Source: an uncultured Actinomycetes bacterium
GTDB taxonomy: Bacteria > Actinomycetota > Acidimicrobiia > Acidimicrobiales > RAAP-2
Direction of reading: 5' to 3'
DNA length: 35,467 nucleotides
NCBI GenBank assembly: GCA_903825895.1
Contig: CAIKCI010000038.1
Location: 1-35,467 of the forward strand
Position 1 is the stretch's first letter. Each line of letters begins with the position of its first letter. The position numbers and the translations under genes were made by a program. The notes beneath the pieces were generated by a model. It was not told the origin of the DNA. It worked only from the letters and a program-made list of their open reading frames with translations, and made no database searches. Positions 1-7,714 of the stretch are shown one piece after another.

Positions 1-304
1 GGTGCGTCGTGATCTCGTAACTGCGGCCCTTGTGTTTTGCTCCGATCGTGCCAAACCGCTTTCCCTGTGTCCATAAAGCATCAGCCCAGCCCGAGAGAAT
101 TGCTTCAATTTCGTCGGGAAGCGCATTGGTGGTCAGGTCAAAATCCGAGGGTCCCGCAGGGTCTTCGCCGGCGTCCAGCATGGCGTCTCGCACCGATCCA
201 CCAACCAGATAGAGGCGTTTTCCGGCAGCAGAAAAACGCTCGGCCAGGCTCTGAGTGGCCTCAATTAAGGGCTCAAATCGTGCAGGAATTCCGCTCGGTG
301 ACAC
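1..304 (-). CDS. cca: CCA tRNA nucleotidyltransferase, N-terminal part (cut by window edge)
   Basis: This gene is read leftward and runs off the window, so only about 101 N-terminal residues are visible. The enzyme adds or repairs the 3' CCA end of tRNAs. The visible part carries the class II nucleotidyltransferase signature: a YLVGGSVRDAML segment followed about 20 residues later by DFDLTTNALP, whose two aspartates bind the catalytic metals. A KRFGTIGAKH segment follows, as in bacterial CCA/poly(A) polymerases. The likely start is GTG at 304, with no in-frame ATG or GTG just upstream. It is divergent from the DUF6049-like gene, as mycobacterial pcnB (Rv3907c) is placed near the Rv3909-murJ genes. 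The catalytic motif cannot by itself separate CCA-adding from poly(A)-adding enzymes; the actinobacterial context favours CCA-adding. Confidence 0.88.
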   Translation of the reverse strand, partial: MSPSGIPARFEPLIEATQSLAERFSAAGKRLYLVGGSVRDAMLDAGEDPAGPSDFDLTTNALPDEIEAILSGWADALWTQGKRFGTIGAKHKGRSYEITTH

Positions 305-360
305 GCCCCTACGGTAGTTCGCCCCAAGAGGAGAAGCGGTACCGTCTAGCGTCTTATGGT

Positions 361-2343
361 GTGCGGTCGAGGTTCCTCGAGAAACTAATCGCTGCGATTG
401 CCACATTCTCCGTTGTGTTGGCCATGCGTGGCCCGGTGACGTGGGCTTCTGCTCAGCCGTCTCCGGTTGAATTCACCGGCCAAACAACGACCGTTCTCGC
501 CAACCCCACCGGGCAGTCCGGATTCTCTCTTGAACTGAATCCTGGAGGTGCTCCGTCAACTGCAACCGTTACCACTCAACTCTTTGCGCATCTCTCAACT
601 CGCTCTGGGTTTCTCGCTGCACTTTCGGGCCGAGAACTTGGAAACCAAATTGCTGCGACGTCTGCACTTGCGCTTACCTGTCTTCCGGCCACAGCAGGCG
701 GAAGCCGACAGCTCACGATCGATGTCACCACTTCATCAACAACGCCAACAACTCTTCCCGGCGGCTGTACCGGGCAGACGACGCCGCCAAGTTTTAACCT
801 CCACTGTGCGGTTGGTACCGGGAGCTGCAACGGCGTCTACCCGCTCTTGGTCACCGTCAACGCAAACGGCGCAGTGTTCACTCACTTCATCACCTTTCTC
901 ACCTACGTTGAACGACCCGCCGCAACCCCACTCAATGTCGCAACGGTCTTCACCGCCGCACCCACCGCCACCACTGAACAGATCGATGCATTGACGCATG
1001 CATTGGCGAGCGCGCCAAGCATTAAAACAGATGTCGGGGTTGAGCCAAAGGCACTGCAATCACTCGAAGGCACCTCGTCGCTTCGCTCACTCGGGCAACT
1101 CCTCACCCAGAATCCCTCTGTTCACGAAATGACTCGGCTGCCCTATGTGCCCCTGGACCCGGGAACACTCCAATCCTCTGGGCTGCAGGGCGATATTCAG
1201 CAACAGCTCGATCGCGCTCAACAGCTCGCCACGGCCAATGGCTTTCCCATTCCTTCGCCGGCGAGCCCGTGGCTTGGAACCGCGCCGGTCACTCAAACAA
1301 CGACGTCGGCACTTGCAGGAGCGGGGATCACGACTCTTGTGGTTCCCGATAGTTCGCTTGCACAACCTACCGACACTTCATTGAACTGGGGTGAGCCATT
1401 TACGCTTACTCCGGGCTCTCCGCAGGTGACGGCACTCGCGGGCGACGCTGCACTTTCGGCGGAACTGAGGCCCACCTCGCAGCCCGCATTAGCTGCCGAA
1501 CAGTTCTTGGCTGATGTGGCGTTCTTACATTTCGAGCGGCCCAGTCTCACCACCCCTCAAGGGGTCGTCGCAGTCTCCCCCTACGGATGGGTTGCAAATC
1601 AGACCTATCTCACCACGCTGTTTGCGGGATTAACCGATAATCCCATTGCCACCTCTGCCACCCTCACAAGCCTATTTTCGACCTTGCCCATCGGCGGTAA
1701 TGGCGGACCGACGACACGTGCCCTTGCGGTAAATGGACAGTCGTCTTCATGGCCTGCGACACAACTCACGACCTTTCAACAACAACAACTTCAACAGTCA
1801 GCATTCGAAAGTGCTATCCGAAAGGGAAATACCGTCATTGAATCGCTTCGCGACAGTGCATTCAGCGTTGAGAGCGATCATCTCACTAACGGCAACCGTC
1901 TCGTCGCATTGGGCACGATGAATGGTGCACTGACTGAGCAACTCTCAAAGTTCACCATCGACAGTGGCGACATCACCTTGACCGCGTTGAGTGGGACGCT
2001 CCCGATCACGGTGACCTCAACCGCGTCATATACCCTCGATGCGATCTTGCGGATTTCAAATACGCAGTTGACCTTTCCCTACGGAACCACAACGCATCAA
2101 ACCATCGATCGATCATCAATCTCGGTACGACTCCCCGTTCAAGGCAAAACGTCAGGTGACTTTCCCTTCACTGCCACGCTGTTGACACCACAAGGAAATC
2201 TCACTGTTACGAGCCAGCGGATTACGGCACGCATTAACCAGTCCTCTATCGTTGGCGTAATCCTGACAATCGGAGCACTCGTGGTGCTCTTTGCCTGGTG
2301 GATTCGAACCTGGCAGCGAAATCGATCGACGAGGCGCGCATGA
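361..2343 (+). CDS. DUF6049-like secreted, C-terminally anchored protein
   Basis: A 660-residue protein of unknown function. I chose GTG 361 because it gives a clear signal peptide: basic MRSR start, hydrophobic core LIAAIATFSVVLAM, and an ASA-Q cleavage site near residue 33. The open frame extends upstream, but that part overlaps the opposite-strand cca gene and looks non-coding. The middle is a long Thr/Ser/Ala-rich extracytoplasmic region. A single transmembrane segment near the C-terminus (IVGVILTIGALVVLFAWW) is followed by a short basic cytoplasmic tail. Position (after cca, before murJ) and architecture match the mycobacterial Rv3909 gene and actinobacterial DUF6049 proteins. It overlaps murJ by 4 nt (ATGA), implying translational coupling and suggesting a cell-envelope role. 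Family assignment rests on context and topology. Confidence 0.7.
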   Translation: MRSRFLEKLIAAIATFSVVLAMRGPVTWASAQPSPVEFTGQTTTVLANPTGQSGFSLELNPGGAPSTATVTTQLFAHLSTRSGFLAALSGRELGNQIAATSALALTCLPATAGGSRQLTIDVTTSSTTPTTLPGGCTGQTTPPSFNLHCAVGTGSCNGVYPLLVTVNANGAVFTHFITFLTYVERPAATPLNVATVFTAAPTATTEQIDALTHALASAPSIKTDVGVEPKALQSLEGTSSLRSLGQLLTQNPSVHEMTRLPYVPLDPGTLQSSGLQGDIQQQLDRAQQLATANGFPIPSPASPWLGTAPVTQTTTSALAGAGITTLVVPDSSLAQPTDTSLNWGEPFTLTPGSPQVTALAGDAALSAELRPTSQPALAAEQFLADVAFLHFERPSLTTPQGVVAVSPYGWVANQTYLTTLFAGLTDNPIATSATLTSLFSTLPIGGNGGPTTRALAVNGQSSSWPATQLTTFQQQQLQQSAFESAIRKGNTVIESLRDSAFSVESDHLTNGNRLVALGTMNGALTEQLSKFTIDSGDITLTALSGTLPITVTSTASYTLDAILRISNTQLTFPYGTTTHQTIDRSSISVRLPVQGKTSGDFPFTATLLTPQGNLTVTSQRITARINQSSIVGVILTIGALVVLFAWWIRTWQRNRSTRRA

Positions 2344-3944
2344 GCGATTCATCACCCAAGGGTCTGCGCGGCGCAGTTGGGTCGATGGCTACCGGCACGG
2401 TCATTTCACGCGCCACCGGGGTGTTGCGCGTCTTGGTCTTGGCCTATGTGTTGGGGATCTCTCCCCTGGCTGACACTTATAACTTGGCAAACACCATCCC
2501 CAACATGCTCTACGACGTCGTCCTCGGCGGGGTCTTAGGTGCAACATTTATTCCCGTCTTTATCGAACGGTTAACCAACAAACCCGAACGCGATGCCTGG
2601 CGGTCAATCTCAGCTGTCGTCACCTTGGCCGTGATTGCCCTCGCGGGCTCTACCGTCATCGCCTTTCTCGCGGCCCCATGGCTTATCGATGCCTTTACCG
2701 CCTTTACGCATGGTTCGGGTTCACACAATCCCGCTCAGATCGCCACCCAGCGGCAGGTCTCAACCGATCTCTTGCGTTGGTTCACCCCCCAGATTTTCTT
2801 TTATGGACTCTTGAGCATTGGCGCAGCTCTGCTCAATGTTCGCCGCCGCTTTGGCGCGCCCATGTGGGTTCCCATTGCCAACAATGTCGTGTGCATTCTG
2901 GTGCTGCTGTACTTTGCGCACGTTGATCCTTCACCCACACTCAATGGCGTCGCCCACTCCCACAGCCAACTGCTTCTTCTTGGAGCAGGAACCACGCTCG
3001 GCGTCATCGTCCAGGCGCTCCTTTTGATCCCGAGCCTCTCGCGCGCGCGCCTTGGTCGGGTTCGCTGGCGTTTCGATATTCACGATGAGGCTGTGCGGGC
3101 AATTTTGAAGTTGGGTTCGTGGACCTTTGGCTTTGTTATCTTGAATCAAATTGCCCTCTTTGTCGTTATTGCCCTGGCCTTTGGCTCTGGTGGATCTGGA
3201 CCGGTCTCGTCGTACACCTACGCCTATGCCTTCTTTCAGATGCCCTATGCCGTCGTTGCGGTCTCTGTGATGAGTGCCGTCGGTCCCGATTTAGCCACCC
3301 ACCACACCCTCGAAGACCACGATGCGTTTGCGCAACGATTCGGAACGGGACTCCGTGCGGTCTTGGCGATCATCATCCCCGCATCCATTGCCATGTTTGT
3401 TCTCGCCAAGCCGGTCATCGCGCTGCTCTTGGGACATGGAAATTCAAATGCAGGCCAAACGAATCAGACTGGAACCGTCTTGGCTGAGTTGTCACTGGGT
3501 CTCGTCGGATTTGTGGTGTTCCAATATGTGGTGCGTGCATTGCAGTCCATGCGCAAGGCCCGGACCGCGTTCTGGCTCTACCTGATTGAAAATCTCCTTA
3601 CTATTGTTGTGGCGGTGGCGTTAGTGAAGCCCTTGGGTCTCGCAGGCTTGGCACTTGCCGTGGCGATCGCCTATTCCATCAGCGCAATTCTCGGGTTAAC
3701 GCTGCTGCACAATTGGTTTGGGAAACTTGGAAATCCCGGTTGCTATGCCCCCTTGGCACGCGTTGTCATCTCGAGTGTGGTGATGGGTCTGGTCGTCGTC
3801 GTCGTTTCCAACCTTTCGTCCTCACAGAGCTTTATCGCGCTGTTCTCTCGGGTGATCGGATCAGTAGTCGTCGGGGGCGTGGCCTATCTCGGATGTGTCT
3901 CGTTTCTCGCCAAGCGCTCGGCGCGCAGTCGGCAAACTCTGTAA
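2340..3944 (+). CDS. murJ: Lipid II flippase MurJ (MviN)
   Basis: A 534-residue polytopic membrane protein of the MOP superfamily that moves the peptidoglycan precursor lipid II across the membrane. The N-terminal signature is typical: a GTVISRATGVLRV segment followed by LADTYNLANTIPNMLYDVVLGGVLGATFIPVF. About 13-14 hydrophobic helices follow. I chose ATG 2340 (MSDSSPKGL) rather than the frame's first start because it overlaps the preceding stop as ATGA and removes a tail with no counterpart in the family. Mycobacterial MurJ carries a C-terminal pseudokinase and extracytoplasmic domain. Here the protein ends after the last helices with a short basic tail (AKRSARSRQTL), so that regulatory module is absent. 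Confidence 0.93.
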   Translation: MSDSSPKGLRGAVGSMATGTVISRATGVLRVLVLAYVLGISPLADTYNLANTIPNMLYDVVLGGVLGATFIPVFIERLTNKPERDAWRSISAVVTLAVIALAGSTVIAFLAAPWLIDAFTAFTHGSGSHNPAQIATQRQVSTDLLRWFTPQIFFYGLLSIGAALLNVRRRFGAPMWVPIANNVVCILVLLYFAHVDPSPTLNGVAHSHSQLLLLGAGTTLGVIVQALLLIPSLSRARLGRVRWRFDIHDEAVRAILKLGSWTFGFVILNQIALFVVIALAFGSGGSGPVSSYTYAYAFFQMPYAVVAVSVMSAVGPDLATHHTLEDHDAFAQRFGTGLRAVLAIIIPASIAMFVLAKPVIALLLGHGNSNAGQTNQTGTVLAELSLGLVGFVVFQYVVRALQSMRKARTAFWLYLIENLLTIVVAVALVKPLGLAGLALAVAIAYSISAILGLTLLHNWFGKLGNPGCYAPLARVVISSVVMGLVVVVVSNLSSSQSFIALFSRVIGSVVVGGVAYLGCVSFLAKRSARSRQTL

Positions 3945-3975
3945 GACTGAACCAACCACATTTGAAAGGGGCAGC

Positions 3976-4818
3976 GTGTCTTCCATCGCTATTGTGACCG
4001 ACTCATCATCAGACCTTCCGGCCGACGAGGCCGCGCGCCTCAAGATTGCGGTCGTTCCGTTAACCATTCGCTTTGGATCAGACGAGTTTGTCGATCGAGC
4101 GGATCTCACCGCTGAGGAATTTTGGGCGAGGTGCAAAACGGCACCCGCACTCCCCGAGACCGCTGCACCATCGCCAGGGGCCTTCCAGCAAGCGTTCCAA
4201 GCGGCGAAAGATGCCGGTGCCGATGGCGTCGTCTGTCTCACCATCTCATCGAAACTTTCCGCCACGTACCAGTCAGCCTTGGCTGCAGCATCATCGATGG
4301 CTCCATTTCCTGTCGAAGTCATTGACTCACTCACCGTGACCTTGCCGCTCGGGCTGTTAACCCTGGTTGCAGCGGAAGCCGCCGCTGAAGGCGACACGCT
4401 TGACGACGTGCTGGCGAAAACAGCGGACGCGCAGCGACGACTCCATGTGGTCTTCACCATTGACACCTTGGAGCACTTGAAGAAGGGCGGGCGCATTGGG
4501 GGAGCCAAGGCACTCCTTGGATCGATGCTCTCGATCAAACCGATTCTCACGCTGCAAGACGGGGTGGTCCACGAAGAGGGTCGCCAGCGCACCCGAGCAA
4601 AATCACTGGACCACCTCGTGGTCACGGCGACAGCCGGCGCGCCGTTTGAGCGCTTGGCCGTCGTTCATGGCGACGCCAGCGCCGATGCGGCAACAGTGGC
4701 GGGAAAGCTCGCAGGTCTTGATTGCGCAAGCCCCGTGATCATGGCCGACATTGGTCCTGTCGTTGGCACCCATGCCGGTCCAGGCGTCATTGGCGTGTGC
4801 TGGATCACAAGGTCGTAA
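3976..4818 (+). CDS. DegV family fatty-acid-binding protein
   Basis: A 280-residue DegV protein. The family binds fatty acids in a pocket between two alpha/beta domains, and some members (FakB) present fatty acids to the FakA kinase. Visible hallmarks are the N-terminal AIVTDSSSDLP motif, the GAFQQAFQ and LTISSKLSATYQSA segments, the VIDSLTVTLPLG segment, and the conserved IDTLEHLKKGGRIGGAKALLGSMLSIKPIL-type stretch in the second domain. GTG 3976 is preferred: it has GAAAGGGG upstream and puts the motif about 5 residues from the N-terminus. The gene follows murJ by 31 nt in the same direction. No fakA-like gene is present in the window, so a specific role in fatty-acid activation is only an inference. 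Confidence 0.9.
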   Translation: MSSIAIVTDSSSDLPADEAARLKIAVVPLTIRFGSDEFVDRADLTAEEFWARCKTAPALPETAAPSPGAFQQAFQAAKDAGADGVVCLTISSKLSATYQSALAAASSMAPFPVEVIDSLTVTLPLGLLTLVAAEAAAEGDTLDDVLAKTADAQRRLHVVFTIDTLEHLKKGGRIGGAKALLGSMLSIKPILTLQDGVVHEEGRQRTRAKSLDHLVVTATAGAPFERLAVVHGDASADAATVAGKLAGLDCASPVIMADIGPVVGTHAGPGVIGVCWITRS

Positions 4819-4848
4819 CCGGCCCATTTGGCGACTAGTTTGGGTTAC

Positions 4849-5181
4849 GTGGCCTCGAAGAAGAATCCTCTCCAAATCAGTGATGATCTCCCGAGTAGAG
4901 CCGTCGATTTTATCGACCTCGTCGTCAACACCATCAATGATCGGGTTATTCGACCGATCATTCTGGTCGGACGAACCATCGTCTTTGGCATCCTTATTGC
5001 CGTTCTCGTCGGGGTCGTAGCGGTCGTCATCAGCGTGGCGGCGCTCCGCCTGCTCGATGTCTACGCTTTCGCTCACCACGTGTGGGTTTCGTACCTGATT
5101 TTGGGCGTGGCCTTTAGCGCCGTCGGACTCTTCGCCTGGTCAAAGCGCTCGTTACGCTCAAACAAGGGAGGGCGAACGTGA
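4849..5181 (+). CDS. Small two-helix membrane protein, unknown function
   Basis: A predicted 110-residue protein that I do not recognise. It has a hydrophilic N-terminus of about 40 residues, a long hydrophobic segment (about residues 43-75, rich in I/V/L/A), and a second helix (VSYLILGVAFSAVGLFAW) followed by a basic tail ending SLRSNKGGRT, suggesting two membrane passes with a basic cytoplasmic end. GTG 4849 (MASKKNPL) is one possible start; TTG 4828 or TTG 4840 are alternatives, and none has a strong Shine-Dalgarno. Its TGA stop overlaps the GTG start of trxB (GTGA), so the two are probably translationally coupled. It lies where mycobacteria have the sigM/Rv3912 pair, but I see no resemblance to an anti-sigma factor. 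Confidence 0.65.
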   Translation: MASKKNPLQISDDLPSRAVDFIDLVVNTINDRVIRPIILVGRTIVFGILIAVLVGVVAVVISVAALRLLDVYAFAHHVWVSYLILGVAFSAVGLFAWSKRSLRSNKGGRT

Positions 5182-6134
5182 CCCAATCAACGAAGGTACT
5201 TGTCGTGGGGTCGGGTCCTGCGGGGTTGACCGCTGCCATCTATACGGCACGAGCCCAACTCAACCCTGTCGTCATTGAAGGCGAGCCCTCTTCGACGTCT
5301 GATCAGCCTGGAGGCCAGTTGATGCTGACCACCGAGGTCGAAAACTTTCCTGGATTTCCCGAAGGCATCACCGGCCCAGAGTTGATGACCAACATGCGAG
5401 CCCAAGCTGCCCGTTTTGGTGCGCAGATAACAACCGAAAAAGTCACCAAATTGGACCTCACGGCTCGACCGTTTCGGGCCTGGGTGGGCGGCAACGACGG
5501 TGAGCCGGACTACGAAGCGACCTCGGTCATTCTGGCCACCGGTGCGAAGTCCATCATGCTGGACGTCGCTGGCGAAGAGCGACTCCTTGGCCATGGGGTT
5601 TCGACCTGCGCGACCTGCGATGGTTTTTTCTTCCGCGACCTCCCCATCGTGGTGGTCGGAGGTGGCGACTCTGCACTCGAGGAAGCCACCTTTTTAACCC
5701 GTTTTGCCTCGTCAGTCACCATTATTCACCGGCGCGACTCGCTTCGAGCATCGAAGATCATGCAGGAGCGCGCCCTGGCCAACGAGAAGATCACGTTCTT
5801 GTGGAACACCCAGGTGACCGAAATCCTCGGTGACAGCAAGGTCGAGCGGATTGGCTTGACGAACACGTTGACCGGCGAGGCCTCAAGCATGGATGTCGCC
5901 GGTGTCTTTGTGGCGATCGGTCACCGACCGACCACCGAGATCTTTGCCAATGAACTTGACCTTCACCCCAACGGTTACCTGGCCGTCCACCAAGGCTCGC
6001 TCACCTCAATCGAAGGGGTGTTCGCATGTGGGGACGTGCAAGACCATCACTATCGCCAGGCAATCACCGCTGCTGGGTCAGGTTGTATGGCAGCGATCGA
6101 TACCGAGCGGTGGCTTGAGTCACAAGGTTCGTAG
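5178..6134 (+). CDS. trxB: Thioredoxin reductase (NADPH)
   Basis: A 318-residue flavoprotein that passes electrons from NADPH to thioredoxin. Visible elements are the FAD-binding GSGPAG (residues 11-16), the redox-active CATC (residues 144-147, in TCATCDGFFF), the NADPH-binding GGGDSALEEATFL region just after it, and the C-terminal FAD contact FACGDVQDHHYRQAITAAGSG. The length is standard for low-molecular-weight TrxB. The GTG start overlaps the previous gene's stop. trxA follows after 78 nt, and that gap holds a candidate SigR/SigH promoter, so trxA can probably be transcribed separately as well as by readthrough. Confidence 0.96.
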   Translation: MTQSTKVLVVGSGPAGLTAAIYTARAQLNPVVIEGEPSSTSDQPGGQLMLTTEVENFPGFPEGITGPELMTNMRAQAARFGAQITTEKVTKLDLTARPFRAWVGGNDGEPDYEATSVILATGAKSIMLDVAGEERLLGHGVSTCATCDGFFFRDLPIVVVGGGDSALEEATFLTRFASSVTIIHRRDSLRASKIMQERALANEKITFLWNTQVTEILGDSKVERIGLTNTLTGEASSMDVAGVFVAIGHRPTTEIFANELDLHPNGYLAVHQGSLTSIEGVFACGDVQDHHYRQAITAAGSGCMAAIDTERWLESQGS

Positions 6135-6150
6135 CATTCACTGCGCCGAG

Positions 6151-6176
6151 GGAATACTTTATTGCTTTGCGTGGTT
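6151..6176 (+). promoter_or_regulatory. SigR/SigH-type (ECF) promoter for trxA
   Basis: The sequence GGAAT at 6151-6155 and GTT at 6174-6176 are separated by exactly 18 bases. This matches the GGAAT-N18-GTT consensus of Streptomyces SigR and closely fits mycobacterial SigH promoters, which control thioredoxin genes under disulfide stress. The predicted transcript start lies about 30 nt before the trxA ATG at 6213, leaving room for the AAAGAGAG ribosome site. That a SigR homologue exists in this organism is inferred. Confidence 0.65.
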
Positions 6177-6212
6177 ATATCTAAGTGAAGAACAAAACGA
6201 AAGAGAGTTACC

Positions 6213-6542
6213 ATGAGTGAAAACATCACCACCCTTTCCGATGCAACCTTTGATGAGTTTGTTGGGAGTTCCGACGTACCAGTCCTGGTGGACTTCTGGG
6301 CCGAATGGTGCGGGCCGTGTAAACAGATTGCTCCGATTTTGGAAGAGATCGCCACCGAGCAAGCCGGTAAGGTGACCATCGCCAAATTAAACATTGACGA
6401 GAATCTTGACGTCACACGCCGCTTCGAAGTGATGAGCATTCCGACCTTGTTGCTCTTCAAAGACGGTCAGCCCGTTCAGCGACTTATTGGCGCCAAACCA
6501 AAGGGAGCGCTTCTCCAAGAAATCAGCGCTCACCTGGGCTAA
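6213..6542 (+). CDS. trxA: Thioredoxin
   Basis: A 109-residue cytoplasmic thioredoxin. The active site WCGPC is at residues 32-36 within FWAEWCGPCKQIAP, and the cis-proline loop is visible as MSIPTLLLFK. Length and motifs are those of a canonical TrxA/TrxC. It has a good ribosome site (AAAGAGAGTTACC before ATG). It lies between trxB and cwlM, as in mycobacteria (trxB2-trxC-cwlM), with only 8 nt to the next gene, and is preceded by a candidate disulfide-stress promoter. It should be reduced by the neighbouring TrxB. Confidence 0.96.
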   Translation: MSENITTLSDATFDEFVGSSDVPVLVDFWAEWCGPCKQIAPILEEIATEQAGKVTIAKLNIDENLDVTRRFEVMSIPTLLLFKDGQPVQRLIGAKPKGALLQEISAHLG

Positions 6543-6550
6543 TCACCGAC

Positions 6551-7531
6551 ATGCTCCCTCTCAGTGAGGGATCGCACGGATCGGCAGTTACCGACCTTCA
6601 GTCGCGGTTAAACGCCATTGGTTCGGTTGTTTTGGCCGATCCCGACGGCGTGTTTGGTCCATCAACAAAGGCAGCAGTCGAGATCTTTCAGCGTCAACGC
6701 GGTCTCCGTATCGACGGCGTCGTTGGTGACGACACATGGGCAACGCTCGTTGAAGCTGGTCTACGACTAGGCGATCGTTTGCTGTATCGCAGTCAACCCA
6801 TGTTGCGCGGCGACGACGTCGCAGAACTTCAATATCGACTCTGTTCACTTGGCTTTGATACCGGGCGCGTCGATGGAATCTTTGGTGACTCGACAGCGAA
6901 TGCTCTGGCCGAATTCCAACGAAACGTTGACCTTCCGACCGACCAGATCGCAGGACCCGACACGCTCGATGAGTTGCGACGCGTCTCGAGTCGTCACCAG
7001 ACACTCGAGCTCGTCACCATGGTGCGCGAACGAGAATCACGTCGTCAAGAATCGCCCACCTTGCGTGGCCGACACATCGGTGTCGCCGAAACAGGAGGGT
7101 TGGGCACCATTGCGTCGTCGCTCAACCGCCGTTTAGCTTCGTCGGGCGCGCGCGTCACCATTGTGCACAGCACCGAAGAGTCTGACCAGGCAAAAGAAGC
7201 GAATCACGCTGGGGTCGATATTCTGATCGCCGTCAACGTCCTGCCGACACTGCATGGATCCACCACCGCCTACTACTCGGGCTACGCCTACGAGTCGACC
7301 GTTGGTCGCCACTTGGCCGAAAAGCTCTCCGAACTCCTCTCCCTGGTCATGGAAGGCCCGGGAGCCGTGGGCCCGATGACGGTGCCCCTGCTGCGTGAAA
7401 CCCAGATGCCAACGGTGATCGTCGAGTTGGGCCCGATCGATGAGGTGGTCGAGAAGACCGCGCTCCTCGCCGATAAAATCGCCACCGCAGCGACGACCTG
7501 GGCGGAAGAGCGCAGCGGAGAGCAGTCCTAA
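6551..7531 (+). CDS. cwlM: CwlM-like peptidoglycan-binding pseudo-amidase
   Basis: A 326-residue protein with two N-terminal PG_binding_1 repeats (about residues 7-68 and 83-143, each with the DG.FG.ST..A...FQ pattern) and a C-terminal Amidase_3-like fold (about 173-315). There is no signal peptide, so it should stay in the cytoplasm. In active amidases the fold binds zinc through His, Glu and His. Here the DPGHGG-type motif reads VAETGG (His replaced by Thr181), the following Glu-bearing stretch is missing, and the S-I-H-x-N motif reads AVNVL (His replaced by Asn229). Only the late Glu292 (VELG) remains. This points to a non-catalytic regulator. Mycobacterial CwlM, in the same position after trxBC and next to parB, activates MurA when phosphorylated by PknB. 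The present protein is shorter than the about 406-residue CwlM. Confidence 0.85.
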   Translation: MLPLSEGSHGSAVTDLQSRLNAIGSVVLADPDGVFGPSTKAAVEIFQRQRGLRIDGVVGDDTWATLVEAGLRLGDRLLYRSQPMLRGDDVAELQYRLCSLGFDTGRVDGIFGDSTANALAEFQRNVDLPTDQIAGPDTLDELRRVSSRHQTLELVTMVRERESRRQESPTLRGRHIGVAETGGLGTIASSLNRRLASSGARVTIVHSTEESDQAKEANHAGVDILIAVNVLPTLHGSTTAYYSGYAYESTVGRHLAEKLSELLSLVMEGPGAVGPMTVPLLRETQMPTVIVELGPIDEVVEKTALLADKIATAATTWAEERSGEQS

Positions 7532-7714
7532 ACCCTCATCTTGAGTTTCCTGTTGATAACTCTCAAAACCCAGTGAAACCCGATGTCATCTCATTGTATG
7601 ACAGTTGCGCTGAAGCGGAAAGTTTCACAGTAATCCACAGGTTCATGCACAGGTGTTGACAACTCTGAACACACTCTTGAGAAAACCCTCAAGTACTGCG
7701 ACCGCTAGAAGACG
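7532..7714. other. Convergent intergenic region with DnaA-box-like sequences
   Basis: This 183-base gap lies between two genes that converge (cwlM and parB). It contains several near matches to the DnaA box TTATCCACA/TGTGGATAA: TGTTGATAA at 7551-7559, TAATCCACA at 7631-7639 and TGTTGACAA at 7654-7662. A short inverted repeat CTTGAG/CTCAAG (7676-7681 and 7688-7693) may act as a weak terminator. No gene is seen here. Confidence 0.35.

Noticed and set aside
37-360. Extending the DUF6049-like gene upstream to 37
   Set aside because: That stretch overlaps the cca gene on the other strand, whose catalytic motifs are clear, and the extension would bury the signal peptide.
4496-5079. Opposite-strand frames across degV and the small membrane protein
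   Set aside because: Low-complexity Asp/Asn/Arg composition and antisense to supported genes; no motif or ribosome site.
7675-7693. Strong terminator between cwlM and parB
   Set aside because: The stem is only six base pairs and has no T-run, so I kept it as a minor note within the intergenic entry.
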